Positions 19,505-28,365 of a stretch of 64,000 bases of DNA are shown here, in pieces. The number at the start of each line of letters is the position of its first letter. The first letter of the stretch is position 1. Source of the DNA: an uncultured Muribaculaceae bacterium (GTDB lineage: Bacteria > Bacteroidota > Bacteroidia > Bacteroidales > Muribaculaceae); assembly GCA_910587925.1 (NCBI GenBank), contig CAJUOC010000009.1, positions 12,697 through 76,696 of the forward strand. Reading direction: 5' to 3'. The notes beneath the pieces were generated by a model that saw nothing but the letters and a program-made list of their open reading frames with translations, did not search any database and had not been told where the DNA came from. The translations under genes and the position numbers were made by a program.

Positions 19505-19558
19505 GTAAAATCAGCAGCGGCCGGAGGGGTTCATTCCTCCGGCCGCTGCTGATTTTAC
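19505..19558. terminator. Bidirectional terminator between gdhA and the polysaccharide operon
   Basis: There is a perfect 23-base inverted repeat (19505-19527 with 19536-19558) around an 8-base loop. The outer ends are A- and T-rich on both strands, so it can stop transcription from both sides. It sits between convergent genes. Confidence 0.9.
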
Positions 19559-19569
19559 GGGGGTGACTT

Positions 19570-20625
19570 TTACGACCTGTACAGCGGGAAAAATGATGAG
19601 CTGCTGTCAAAGCCCTCATCGGTGCGCATCGCCACCAGCCCGGCGTATCTCTCAGGGTCGACGGTCATACGGCCGATGGAGAAGCGGCAATCGGAGCGAC
19701 GGTTGAAGGCGGCCTTGAATTTGTACAGGTTGTCTTCGCCCGAGCCGACTCCTCCGCCGAGATGAAAAGCTTTGATGCCATGCTCCGAGGCCCACACGGC
19801 CGCGCGGTACAGCAGCAGATTTGACGGCGCCAGCGGTCGGTACTCCAGTACCGAGCCCGACAGATGATAGTGCATCACCTCTCCGGCATACAGCATGATG
19901 GCCGCCGATATTATACGGCCGTCGAGCTCGGCGTAGAAGATGCGGTGATTGTCGGCGAGGCTGTCGCGCACCGACTCGTAGTAAGGCTCGGCAAAGTAGT
20001 AATACGGCAGCGCATGGTCATGATCCATGGTGGCATTGTATATCCGCACAAACTCGTCGAAAAGCTCCTTGCCGCTCCCCTCGTGTATCACCACACCCGA
20101 GCGCTCGGCTTTGCGTATTACATTGCGGTTTTTACTCGATATATTGGCCCATATCACATCGGCGTCGCTTGTATCCATCGCGATGGTCTTGCCCAGGTCC
20201 ACGACCTCCATCAGCGGTCGGGAGGCATCGGCATTGCCCAGCAGAGGGTGAAATCTGAAAAATGCCGAAATCACACCCTCTGCGCGCAAGGCATCGTAAA
20301 GGGCCTCGCGCAGCCCGGCAAGCTCTCCGGCTCGCGGTGCGCGGCTGAAGATAAAGCCGCCATAGCCATAGGGGGTGGTCATGTCGAAATATGTACCGGA
20401 AGGGATATGGCCGGCAAAGCGAGGGTCTGCTGCGATATCACGCTTCATCATCACGCACATCGCCTGCAGGTCGTCGCCCGACCACAGCATAAGTACAGGC
20501 TCGCCGTCGCCATGCCGTCGGAATCCCTCGACATAGCCGCGCATATAGTATATATCCTTTACCGGAAAGGCTGCAAGCGCCGCATCCCAGCGCTCCGCAT
20601 CGCCATGAGCTATAATCTGCATCAT
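19570..20625 (-). CDS. FemAB/GNAT-fold acyltransferase-like protein
   Basis: This 351-residue protein resembles the FemAB/BioF2-like double GNAT fold. It has a SSKNRNVIRKAERSG segment near the middle, then ELDGRIISAAIMLY, a SGSVLEYRPLAPSNLLLYRA core and a GIKAFHLGGG segment. Members transfer amino acids or acyl groups to sugars or peptidoglycan. As the last gene of the polysaccharide operon it may modify an amino sugar, which is inference. The ATG at 20625 overlaps the previous stop (TGATG). Confidence 0.65.
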   Translation of the reverse strand: MMQIIAHGDAERWDAALAAFPVKDIYYMRGYVEGFRRHGDGEPVLMLWSGDDLQAMCVMMKRDIAADPRFAGHIPSGTYFDMTTPYGYGGFIFSRAPRAGELAGLREALYDALRAEGVISAFFRFHPLLGNADASRPLMEVVDLGKTIAMDTSDADVIWANISSKNRNVIRKAERSGVVIHEGSGKELFDEFVRIYNATMDHDHALPYYYFAEPYYESVRDSLADNHRIFYAELDGRIISAAIMLYAGEVMHYHLSGSVLEYRPLAPSNLLLYRAAVWASEHGIKAFHLGGGVGSGEDNLYKFKAAFNRRSDCRFSIGRMTVDPERYAGLVAMRTDEGFDSSSSFFPLYRS

Positions 20626-21641
20626 CACTGTACAAGTATTTCTTTCAGAGTCCCTGCCATATCCCTCATGTCGGCGGCTGAGTAGCGCCCGTCGCAGTGC
20701 ACCGAGAGCATGCGCCCCGATATGCCGGCGGGGTCATATGTGCCGTCGGGAAGCCGCCACAGCACCGCCGGATAGATGTCTTTTGCTATGAGCGCACGTC
20801 GCACTTGCTCGCGGCGGCCGGCGCTCTCAAACAGCAGTATGAGCGAGAAAGGCGTCGCGTCTGCCTCGGTCGGCTGCAGGATGTCGCATCCGGCAATAGG
20901 GGCGAGCGAGGTGATGAGGATTTCGCGGTTGCTGCGTTTGGCTGCATACCAGGCATCGATATCAAGGCGGGAGATTATGTCAGTTGTATGCTCCGACCAA
21001 TCGCTCGTACACTCATCGTCAAACTGCTCTTCCGTCAGGCCAAACGACTCAAGGAAGGCTGCTTTATCGACAGGCTCCCCTTGCAGGTAGCGACGCTTGG
21101 AGTCCATTGCCCGGTAGCGCGCTTCCATAGCTGATGCCCAGCGACTGTCGACCGGCGGCTGCGGCGGTAAGTCACGTCCGACAGGCGACCATAGCAACCC
21201 TCCGTCGGGTATGGGCAGGGTCTTGCGCAAGGAGGCTATGCACCAATGCGCCTCAGACTGCAAAGCCCACCTGCTCAGCAGGTCGTGGGTATGGTCTTCG
21301 ATTATCTCGCAGTCTATACCTGTGTAGTCGGGACGGGTATAGAGACCCCAGTAGTTGCACACAAGCACTGCATCGCCCCGGCCGGAGCCGGTGGCCTTTA
21401 TGGCCGATACCATATCCTCGCCGGGGGCATATGGGTAATACACTACGCCCGGGATAGCGCTTACCGATTCGTGGCAGAAGTACGACGGCACATATATGCG
21501 GCGGTACCCGCGCCATTGCGCCAGCGCCGCGAGCGCGCCTCGCCCCGACATATATCGTCGGCTCCCGGCGATGCGGCTCGGCAAAGTCGCCGTGCCGACG
21601 AGAAAGTCGCATACATGGAAGTCTGAGCCGTACTCCATCAT
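20625..21641 (-). CDS. DegT/DnrJ-type aminotransferase-like protein
   Basis: The 338-residue protein is a distant member of the fold-type I pyridoxal-phosphate family. It has YVPSYFCHESV in the cofactor region, IIEDHTHDLLS where the family binds the ring nitrogen, and SLRKTLPIPDGG, whose Lys fits the Schiff-base position. Such enzymes make amino sugars for surface glycans. The sequence is divergent and the substrate cannot be told; a non-catalytic role is possible. It starts inside the stop of the initiating transferase (ATGA). Confidence 0.55.
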   Translation of the reverse strand: MMEYGSDFHVCDFLVGTATLPSRIAGSRRYMSGRGALAALAQWRGYRRIYVPSYFCHESVSAIPGVVYYPYAPGEDMVSAIKATGSGRGDAVLVCNYWGLYTRPDYTGIDCEIIEDHTHDLLSRWALQSEAHWCIASLRKTLPIPDGGLLWSPVGRDLPPQPPVDSRWASAMEARYRAMDSKRRYLQGEPVDKAAFLESFGLTEEQFDDECTSDWSEHTTDIISRLDIDAWYAAKRSNREILITSLAPIAGCDILQPTEADATPFSLILLFESAGRREQVRRALIAKDIYPAVLWRLPDGTYDPAGISGRMLSVHCDGRYSAADMRDMAGTLKEILVQ

Positions 21642-22300
21642 ACGTCGTACTCGTGGGTGCGGTAGTACTCGCGCATACGCTCCTCGAAACCGAGGTCGTC
21701 AATCTCCTCCATCATGGCATCGCCGGTGCCGACGTCCTCCCGCACGAGCACCAGTCTGATTGTGCGCATGACGATACCGAGATCCATCTTGAGGCTGCAC
21801 TCGTCGACATACTGCACGTCGTAGGCAAACTTGCGGCTCAGTTTGCAGAAACCGCGGCCGTGCACCTGCGCGAGCCCGGTGATGCCGGGGCGCACCTCGT
21901 GGCGGCGGCGATGTTCATCGCTGAATACATGGGAGTAGTCCATCGTGAGCGGGCGCGGCCCGATAAGGCTCATGTCGCCTTTGAGTACATTGATGAGCTG
22001 GGGCAGCTCATCGAGCGATGTCGAGCGCACCAGGCGTCCGAGCGGCGTAAGGCGCTCGGCGTCGGGCAACGGGAGCCCGTCAGGCCCGCGGCGGTCGTTC
22101 ATCGACTTGAATTTGATGAGGTAGAATACCTTGTTGTCGAGTCCGATGCGTTTCTGACGGAAGAATACTCCGGCGCCTCGGTTGGCAAAATGCAAGCCGA
22201 CCGCGACGATGAGAAAGACGGGGCTCGACAGTATCAGACCACTGCCCGCGGCAATAATATCACAAGCTCGCTTGCCCCAGGATTTATACCAGTTTGCCAT
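21638..22300 (-). CDS. Initiating sugar-phosphate transferase (PglC/WcaJ family)
   Basis: This 220-residue monotopic phosphoglycosyl transferase loads the first sugar-1-phosphate onto undecaprenyl phosphate. It has one N-terminal re-entrant hydrophobic helix (about residues 12-36), a basic FFRQKRIG segment, the catalytic Asp97-Glu98 dyad in SLDELPQL, and SLIGPRP at 111-117. Length is that of the short PglC form without the large membrane domain. It overlaps the previous gene by 17 bases. It defines this locus as a lipid-linked polysaccharide pathway. Confidence 0.92.
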   Translation of the reverse strand: MANWYKSWGKRACDIIAAGSGLILSSPVFLIVAVGLHFANRGAGVFFRQKRIGLDNKVFYLIKFKSMNDRRGPDGLPLPDAERLTPLGRLVRSTSLDELPQLINVLKGDMSLIGPRPLTMDYSHVFSDEHRRRHEVRPGITGLAQVHGRGFCKLSRKFAYDVQYVDECSLKMDLGIVMRTIRLVLVREDVGTGDAMMEEIDDLGFEERMREYYRTHEYDV

Positions 22301-23435
22301 TCAATAATTCTATATATCTTTTGCGCATCGCCACCCATATGTCGTGGCGGTCAAATTTCTCAACAATCACACCGCGCGCCACCGACGCCATGGCCCGGCG
22401 CTCTTCCGGCTCGGAGTGCATGCGGCTCATGGCCTTGTATAGCGCATCGGCATCGCGACGCGGCACGATAAGACCGTTGTAGCCCTCGGTGATGACCTCG
22501 TCGGCACCGTTGACATCGGTCACTACCACCGGCAGCCCCATGGCCCCGGCCTCGAGCACCACGTTGGGAAAACCCTCGCGGTACGACGGAAGCACGAGCA
22601 CATCAGACGCGGCCAGCCACGGACGTATATCTGATTGAAGTCCGGCAAAAGTCACAGCCGGATTCTCGCGCAGCAGACGGCGTGCACTGTCGTCGACCGG
22701 GTCGAGCGCATCCTCATAATCCCCGACAAGCAGCAGGCGCACGTTGCCGCCGGTATCGCGATATAGCCTGTCGAATGCCCATGCCAGCTCGCTGATACCC
22801 TTGTCGCCCACGATACGGCCTATAAATATGAACGTCGTGACTCCGGGCTGTGTCGTGCGCTCGACTTTTACCTGTCCGGGGTTGAGATACTCGAGATTTA
22901 TGCCGCGTATCTGGCCATTGTGCACCTTGCGCAGAGGCCGGCGGGTGATGCCCTCGGCACGGAGAGTGCGCGCCACTCCGTCGCCCTCGGGGATGACCTC
23001 GGTGGCGCAGCGGCATGTGATGCGCTCCATAGTCTTGAGAAGAGTGCGCATAGCGCCGGTCGCTGTCTCAAAGCGCAGGCCGGTCACATAATATATACGC
23101 ACCGGCACCCGGCATAGCCACGAGGCCACCAGCGCCAGAAGCGAGCCCTTCGGTGTATTGGCATGCACGATGTCGGGACGCTCGCGGTGTATGAGCCGTA
23201 TCATGCGCCAAAGCGAGCGGAGATCGGCCATCGGCGATATCTCGCGGTGCATCGGCAGGTCTACGCATCTCACACCCTCGCGGCGAGCTATGCCTTCCAT
23301 ACGTCCGGTATCGGCGGCCACACCCACCACCTCAAAACCATTCTCGGAGAGGTAGCGGAGCTGGCCCTCGACAAGGGCGTCAAGGCTGATGTCGTGTGTC
23401 ATCACACGCAGGAGCTTCGGTTTTATGTCAGTCAT
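22284..23435 (-). CDS. Glycosyltransferase family 4
   Basis: The 383-residue GT-B fold glycosyltransferase has IVHANTPKG in the N-terminal domain. The C-terminal domain has FIFIGRIVGDKGI, VLPSYREGFPNVVLEA with the EX7E-type acidic motif, and a GLPVV segment. The overall pattern resembles capsular GT4 enzymes that act just after the PglC-type transferase. The Met at 23435 is preferred over 23465; it overlaps the previous stop by 8 bases. Donor and acceptor are unknown. Confidence 0.85.
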   Translation of the reverse strand: MTDIKPKLLRVMTHDISLDALVEGQLRYLSENGFEVVGVAADTGRMEGIARREGVRCVDLPMHREISPMADLRSLWRMIRLIHRERPDIVHANTPKGSLLALVASWLCRVPVRIYYVTGLRFETATGAMRTLLKTMERITCRCATEVIPEGDGVARTLRAEGITRRPLRKVHNGQIRGINLEYLNPGQVKVERTTQPGVTTFIFIGRIVGDKGISELAWAFDRLYRDTGGNVRLLLVGDYEDALDPVDDSARRLLRENPAVTFAGLQSDIRPWLAASDVLVLPSYREGFPNVVLEAGAMGLPVVVTDVNGADEVITEGYNGLIVPRRDADALYKAMSRMHSEPEERRAMASVARGVIVEKFDRHDIWVAMRKRYIELLNGKLV

Positions 23436-24498
23436 GCAACTGTCTGTATATGCGGTCGTATGCATCGACCATCCTGTTTATGTCAAATTTAGCGGCCCGT
23501 GCGCGGCAGGCTTCGGCCACACGTGCATATTCGGCCGGATCAGCGTCGAGAGCCATTATCTTGTCTACAAAATCGATATGGTTGCCGTGCTCAAAAAGCA
23601 CACCTGCGCCGCGCACCACCTCGCGCAGTCCGTCGACATCCGACGCCAACATAGGCTTGCCGGCTGCCATACCCTCGACCGACGATAGCGACAGCCCCTC
23701 GAAATGCGACGACATCACGGCATAGTCGGCCGAGGCCAGTATTCCCGGCACGTTGTCGCTCAGCCCCGTAAATCTTACGCGCGGATACACGCCAAGTTCC
23801 TCGGCCAGCTTACGGCACTCGACCATACGCTCGCCCGCTCCGACCAGATACAGCATAAACCGCTCCGGCAGAATCCGCAGTGCCCTTATGAGCGTATCCT
23901 GATCTTTTTCCCAGCGGAACCCGGCCACCATGACTATGGCTCGGTATCCGTCGGGCTTGAAGCCCGGTATCGGACGAGCCGAGGCAAACCGCTTCAGGTC
24001 AATACCATTGTTGATGGTCAGAATCCGCTCCGAATCAGAGCCGATAAACGCCCGCAGATTCTCCTCAGCCTTGCGCGATATGCATATCACCCGCCCGTAT
24101 CGCCCGTACATCCACCTGTCGAGCCGAGCATACCACCTCGAACCGCGACGGCGGTTCGAGGTGGTATGCTCGGTGGTGCAAAGCACCACCGAGCATAACA
24201 GTCCTGCCGCTGCTGCAAAGTATTGCGGCGATGTGTTATGGGTATGCACAAGGTCGAAGCGTCGCATAAGTCGTACCAGACGCAATATATGCATCGGATT
24301 GTATACCGAGCCGCCTCGCGAGAAGCGATGGATGCGTATGCCGGCTTCCTCAAGCCGACGAGTCAATACCGTATCCTTTCCGTCAAAAAGAGCCACTTCC
24401 ACTTCATGACCGCGGTCGCGCATCATAGGCGCTATCTGTGCTACCAGGGCCTCGGCTCCGCCGACTTCCATCGACGTGATTACTTGCAGTATCTTCAT
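23428..24498 (-). CDS. Glycosyltransferase family 4
   Basis: This 356-residue GT-B enzyme opens with the family N-terminus KILQVITSMEVGGAE. It has LVHTHNTSPQY, the conserved TTEHTTSNRRR segment, the nucleotide-binding VAGFRWEKDQDTLI and the acidic motif SSHFEGLSLSSVEGMA. Donor and acceptor are unknown. The DNA coding for CTTEHTTSNRRRG and its flanks is unusual: two overlapping perfect hairpins share arms there (see the repeat at 24124-24196). It starts one base after the end of the frameshifted acetyltransferase. Confidence 0.85.
   Translation of the reverse strand: MKILQVITSMEVGGAEALVAQIAPMMRDRGHEVEVALFDGKDTVLTRRLEEAGIRIHRFSRGGSVYNPMHILRLVRLMRRFDLVHTHNTSPQYFAAAAGLLCSVVLCTTEHTTSNRRRGSRWYARLDRWMYGRYGRVICISRKAEENLRAFIGSDSERILTINNGIDLKRFASARPIPGFKPDGYRAIVMVAGFRWEKDQDTLIRALRILPERFMLYLVGAGERMVECRKLAEELGVYPRVRFTGLSDNVPGILASADYAVMSSHFEGLSLSSVEGMAAGKPMLASDVDGLREVVRGAGVLFEHGNHIDFVDKIMALDADPAEYARVAEACRARAAKFDINRMVDAYDRIYRQLHD
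24124..24196. repeat. Two overlapping perfect hairpins inside a GT4 gene
   Basis: Hairpin 1 pairs 24124-24146 with 24151-24173 (23 bases, 4-base loop). Hairpin 2 pairs 24166-24179 with 24183-24196 (14 bases, AAA loop). They share bases 24166-24173, so only one can form at a time. The octamer CCGAGCAT occurs at 24124 and 24189 and inverted at 24166. All of it is coding, in frame, within the family 4 glycosyltransferase. Confidence 0.9.
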
Positions 24499-24499
24499 G

Positions 24500-25047
24500 T
24501 CAGACTAAGTATACGTTGTACTTATCGGTCGGACGTGTCGCCGGAATTATGGTTCCGGGATTACCTATGACAATCGAATTGTCCGGCACATCGAAATTGA
24601 CAAACGCTCCGGGTGCAATCATCACGTAATCGCCGATGTTTATGCCTCCCAATACTATGGCATTTGCCCCCACGATGACATTGTCGCCAATCGTCGGTAC
24701 ACCTTTCCGTTTCCCTTGGGCACTTCCGATAAGCGCCCCTTGGGCAATCGAGAAGTTTCGGCCAATTACCGCGTCGGGGTTTACCACAATGCTGCCGAAG
24801 TGGGCAATTCTGAGCCCTTCGCCTATCTTTGTACCGACCGGAATCTGTATCCCGGTTGAAACATACAGCGCCGATGCAACACTCGCCAGAAAAATCGGGC
24901 CACAGGATTGCGGGCCATGGACGCCTTACGCCAACAATATGTAAACTGAAACCCCGGGGTAAAAAGTATGTATCGCAATCTGACAAAAAGTCTGCGACTG
25001 GCCTTACCCTCATATCGGTAGAGGTCATTCTGCAACACCGTATTCAT
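24500..25047 (-). pseudogene. Serine acetyltransferase-like hexapeptide protein, frameshifted
   Basis: An N-terminal part (from 25047, about 65 residues, with DLYRYEGKAS and NPVARFFWRV) and a C-terminal left-handed beta-helix part (GTKIGEGLRIAHFG, then VVNPDAVIG to the end at 24500) lie in different frames. Together they match a CysE/EpsM-like O-acetyltransferase of about 182 residues. The total length of 548 bases is not a multiple of 3. The switch lies near 24850, around the codons before IQIPVGTKIG. The start forms ATGA with the previous gene, so the reading frame was once intact. Either a real disabling indel or a sequencing error explains it. Confidence 0.75.
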
Positions 25048-25943
25048 CCGATTTTCATTTTTGCATTTGACTTTACCCTTGACCTTATCCAGAGATACCA
25101 CAACAATCCCAGCGGGCACGCGGCCAGTGTAAGCAGTTTCTGCGGCGATTCTTGCAGAAAACGGCGGTTGCCCGATATGATTGAGCTGGAGACATAGTGT
25201 ACACACGACTCAAAACGGCGTTTCAGAGTGGGCGCGCACACCATCTCAGTACGACGGAAAAATGCAAAGCCGCGCGGATTATTCCAGTATTGACGGTACA
25301 TGTTGTAGCTTGACCCGTCTTGCTGATACTCCACCGTCACCAGAGGCTCGTCGAGTGTGAGCAACTTATAATCGCGGTCAATGAGCATGTATTTATACGC
25401 AAGTCCGACATAGCGCTCTCCTTCAAAAAGCGGATATTCCGGATACTTACAGATTACATCCGTGCGATATACGAGCTTCTTGTCACCGCTACCGCCCGAA
25501 GCGTAAAATCCTTGCAAAGTGGTGTCGGTCATTCCGGCCGGGAAACGACTGCCGATAATTTCGCCGTCCTCTCTCTGGTCAAGGGCAACGATGCCGGCAT
25601 AAGCGGCCGAACCTCTATCGCGCCAGAAAGTAATGATTTTTTCCACGGCATCGTCGGGCATCCAGTCGTCGGAGTCAATACATACATTAAGCTCGGTGTG
25701 GATATTGGCATAGGCGGTATTGTGGGCGCCGTGCATGCCTTGGTTATCCTGCCGGATATAGCGTATGGGGAAGTCGGCCTCGGCTATCCAGCCGCGTACC
25801 AGCTCGGCTGTGTTGTCGCTCGAGCCGTCGTCAACCACCAGCCACTCAAAGTCGCGGCTGGTCTGTCGACACAGACTTTCGTAGGTGCGGCCGATGGTGT
25901 GGGCGCGGTTGTATGCGGGCGTAAATATTGTAAGAGTCTTCAT
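25044..25943 (-). CDS. Glycosyltransferase family 2
   Basis: This 299-residue GT-A enzyme has FTPAYNRAHTI at the N-terminus, the nucleotide-binding VVDDGSSDNT and the metal-binding IDSDDW. A C-terminal extension ends in one hydrophobic segment (about 272-288) that may anchor it to the membrane. The sugar is unknown. It overlaps both neighbours as ATGA. Confidence 0.9.
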   Translation of the reverse strand: MKTLTIFTPAYNRAHTIGRTYESLCRQTSRDFEWLVVDDGSSDNTAELVRGWIAEADFPIRYIRQDNQGMHGAHNTAYANIHTELNVCIDSDDWMPDDAVEKIITFWRDRGSAAYAGIVALDQREDGEIIGSRFPAGMTDTTLQGFYASGGSGDKKLVYRTDVICKYPEYPLFEGERYVGLAYKYMLIDRDYKLLTLDEPLVTVEYQQDGSSYNMYRQYWNNPRGFAFFRRTEMVCAPTLKRRFESCVHYVSSSIISGNRRFLQESPQKLLTLAACPLGLLWYLWIRSRVKSNAKMKIG

Positions 25944-26659
25944 CGTCTGAAACGTGTGAAAAAGCCTTTGCCGAGCATGCGGTGGGCCATGCGGCTCAGC
26001 CGCTGCCGCATCGGGTTTACGTCAAGCCACGTCTTCGAATACCAATGGATGGAGTATGTTCGGTCGGTACGATGCAGACGACCGGTGGCATCGTCGAGCG
26101 GATTGAAGTATTCGGCCGGGTATATGTTTATGCCGTCGACAGTCTGCTTGCCGGGACGGTCGAGCAGACCGTGACGTATAAGAGTATCGGTGGTGATGCG
26201 TACCACGGCATAAGGGTTTATGCCGCCGTCGGGCTGCCGGAAATTATGATGTCTGTAAAAATCTATAATCTCGGCATACATCGGATGCCCGGCCTCCACA
26301 GCAGCTCCGAGGCCGGGATTGACAGCGATGCCTTGCCCTCCGTCTATCTCGCACCCCATATAAGCTCCGTGGCCAATCAGAGCGCGCATGTCGCGCACCA
26401 CCTCCACGTCAGTATCAAAGTACACCCCACCCTCCCGATGCAATATCCAAAATCGTGCGAAGTCGCTCACAAAGGCGTACTTGCCGGCAGCGTAGGCTTC
26501 TCGCGTATAAGGTATGGCATCGACATCGAAATTACTCTCGTCCCAGCGGCATATCTCATAGCCCGGAAAATACCGGCGCCACGACTCTATGCAGCGCTGC
26601 GCATCCTCGGGCAAGTCGCGCCCGCCAAACCAGCAGTAATGTATCTTATCAGGTATCAT
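25940..26659 (-). CDS. Glycosyltransferase family 32-like (DXD sugar-binding) protein
   Basis: The 239-residue protein begins PDKIHYCWFGG and has the FVSDFARFWILHREGGVYFDTDVEV block. The block holds the DXD metal-binding motif of the Gly_transf_sug/OCH1 group. Bacterial members add hexoses, often in capsule clusters. Length is usual for the compact bacterial form. It is coupled by ATGA overlaps on both sides. Confidence 0.85.
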   Translation of the reverse strand: MIPDKIHYCWFGGRDLPEDAQRCIESWRRYFPGYEICRWDESNFDVDAIPYTREAYAAGKYAFVSDFARFWILHREGGVYFDTDVEVVRDMRALIGHGAYMGCEIDGGQGIAVNPGLGAAVEAGHPMYAEIIDFYRHHNFRQPDGGINPYAVVRITTDTLIRHGLLDRPGKQTVDGINIYPAEYFNPLDDATGRLHRTDRTYSIHWYSKTWLDVNPMRQRLSRMAHRMLGKGFFTRFRR

Positions 26660-27201
26660 CGTATATTTTCAATTGTATATGCCGGCGCGACTGCCCGTAC
26701 CAGCGAATGTGGCGGTATAATCCCGCTCACGACACATCCGGCGCCAATTACAGATCCTTCGCCGATAGTCGTACCCTTGAGCACTACCACATCCGACGCC
26801 AGCCAGCAACGGTCGCCAATCTCAATCGCAGCCGCGCTGAGCTGTGTACTTACTCCTCCGTCGCGGCTAAAGCGGTGATTGTTATCAAAAATCTTGACTC
26901 CGGGGCCAAACATACATCCTCGCCCTATGCTAACAGCCTTCTGACAACTAATCATACAATAGCGGTTCATATAAGTACCGTCGCCGACCTTGAGGCATCC
27001 CGTGCCCGAGGCAAGCAGCTCACATCCGGGAGCGATATCAAGATTGCGACCGAGCTCAATCGATGCATCACCATATCGCTTTACAGCGGCATGAGGAGAG
27101 ATTCTCTCCAGAGCGTCTGCACGCAGACGCCCCCGACTGACCAGTCGGCGCGCCGTCCACCGCAGCAGATTGTATCCAATGAGCAAAGCCAACCGTATCA
27201 T
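26656..27201 (-). CDS. Hexapeptide-repeat acyltransferase
   Basis: This 181-residue protein has repeated [LIV]-G-x4 turns (VGDGTYMN, IGRGCMFG, IGDRCWLA, IGEGSVIGAG) characteristic of left-handed beta-helix O- or N-acetyltransferases. The likely catalytic His is in the segment FDNNHRF. The nearest groups are the maltose and virginiamycin acetyltransferases. The start at 27201 is chosen because the upstream gene stops at 27204. It probably acetylates a glycan residue. Confidence 0.85.
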   Translation of the reverse strand: MIRLALLIGYNLLRWTARRLVSRGRLRADALERISPHAAVKRYGDASIELGRNLDIAPGCELLASGTGCLKVGDGTYMNRYCMISCQKAVSIGRGCMFGPGVKIFDNNHRFSRDGGVSTQLSAAAIEIGDRCWLASDVVVLKGTTIGEGSVIGAGCVVSGIIPPHSLVRAVAPAYTIENIR

Positions 27202-27203
27202 AT

Positions 27204-28361
27204 TTACCAAAATAGCCAAGTGAATAGAATGTTCCCGACCAATACAGCGGCCAATACCATACCCTGGTGCTTGAAAATTTTGAATCTTAGGAACGGATAT
27301 GCGAGTACCACCCCGTACATAAACCATGACAGGTAGGCAAAACGATTTGAAAAGAAAGCGCGTATGAGCATTACCCACACACAGTTGGCCAGTATGTACG
27401 TATTCAGCAGCAACTCATATTTACGGTCCTTGATTTTCTTCTTGCACACCACATACCACCCCATCACTATCGGAGCTGCACTGTAAAGCAGAAAGTCCCA
27501 TCGGAAACTAATATTATATCTGCCGATAGCATCACTACCAAACTCAGATACAATCGTAGAATTCACGTTGGTAATATATCCGCTCATGCGGTCGCCGAAA
27601 CCAAGGCCAACGAAGAAGTTTTCCATAAAACTACCTGCCACCAAACTTACCACAATTGATGCCAGCCACACATATATACATTTTCGTGTATCTTTCAATA
27701 TATAATAAGCCCCTATTAGTGCGACAATCGGTATGATTACAGAATTGTGTATCAAGAAGGCCAACAGACAGAGTACAACTGCTTTTACTTTGTCTGCAAA
27801 ATGTGGCGTCATATATGAGATTGCCAAAAGCAGCATTGCACAAGCCATACCATTTCGCATACCATTCACACAATATGCATAAAAACCGAAATTGGCTACA
27901 AGCATCAGTAGGAGCAAATAAGAGTGTCGCTTGCTGATTCTAACACAGGCCCAGGCCTGGAGCAAAATATATGTGGCACATACAATAAAGCAGAACAGGG
28001 TGTATTGCGCATAAAGAGGCATTCCGGACAGCACATTATGTGATAAATCCTGTAACCATAGCCACACTGGTTCGGAATCTTTACTCATGCCGTCTGACAT
28101 AAATGTTGTGTAACGGTCATAAAAGCCACGACGATACATCACCATGTCGCCAAACACGTAATGTATCGGACGCGTACCGAAGAAGAGTGTCAAAGCCGAG
28201 GCCACCAACCAAGTATTGGTAACCGACGAATGCGAGCCACGCAACAAACGCTCGTTATCCTTCCCCGCACATACCCATGCAGCCGCGAGACTGAGGACGG
28301 TCGCCATCCACAGGTATACGGTTGAGTATATAAAAGGAGATATAAAATATAGTGACGTCAT
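27204..28361 (-). CDS. EpsG-family polysaccharide polymerase (Wzy-like)
   Basis: The 385-residue protein has about 9-11 hydrophobic helices and the EpsG pattern: a small N-terminal helix pair, a GDMVMYRRGFYD segment after the second helices, and a conserved FYAYCVNGMRNGMA region. EpsG proteins are thought to polymerise lipid-linked repeat units. It is the only polymerase candidate in the operon. The DNA is clearly AT-richer than at the ends of the operon, as is usual for exchanged polymerase genes. Confidence 0.8.
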   Translation of the reverse strand: MTSLYFISPFIYSTVYLWMATVLSLAAAWVCAGKDNERLLRGSHSSVTNTWLVASALTLFFGTRPIHYVFGDMVMYRRGFYDRYTTFMSDGMSKDSEPVWLWLQDLSHNVLSGMPLYAQYTLFCFIVCATYILLQAWACVRISKRHSYLLLLMLVANFGFYAYCVNGMRNGMACAMLLLAISYMTPHFADKVKAVVLCLLAFLIHNSVIIPIVALIGAYYILKDTRKCIYVWLASIVVSLVAGSFMENFFVGLGFGDRMSGYITNVNSTIVSEFGSDAIGRYNISFRWDFLLYSAAPIVMGWYVVCKKKIKDRKYELLLNTYILANCVWVMLIRAFFSNRFAYLSWFMYGVVLAYPFLRFKIFKHQGMVLAAVLVGNILFTWLFW

Positions 28362-28365
28362 GATA

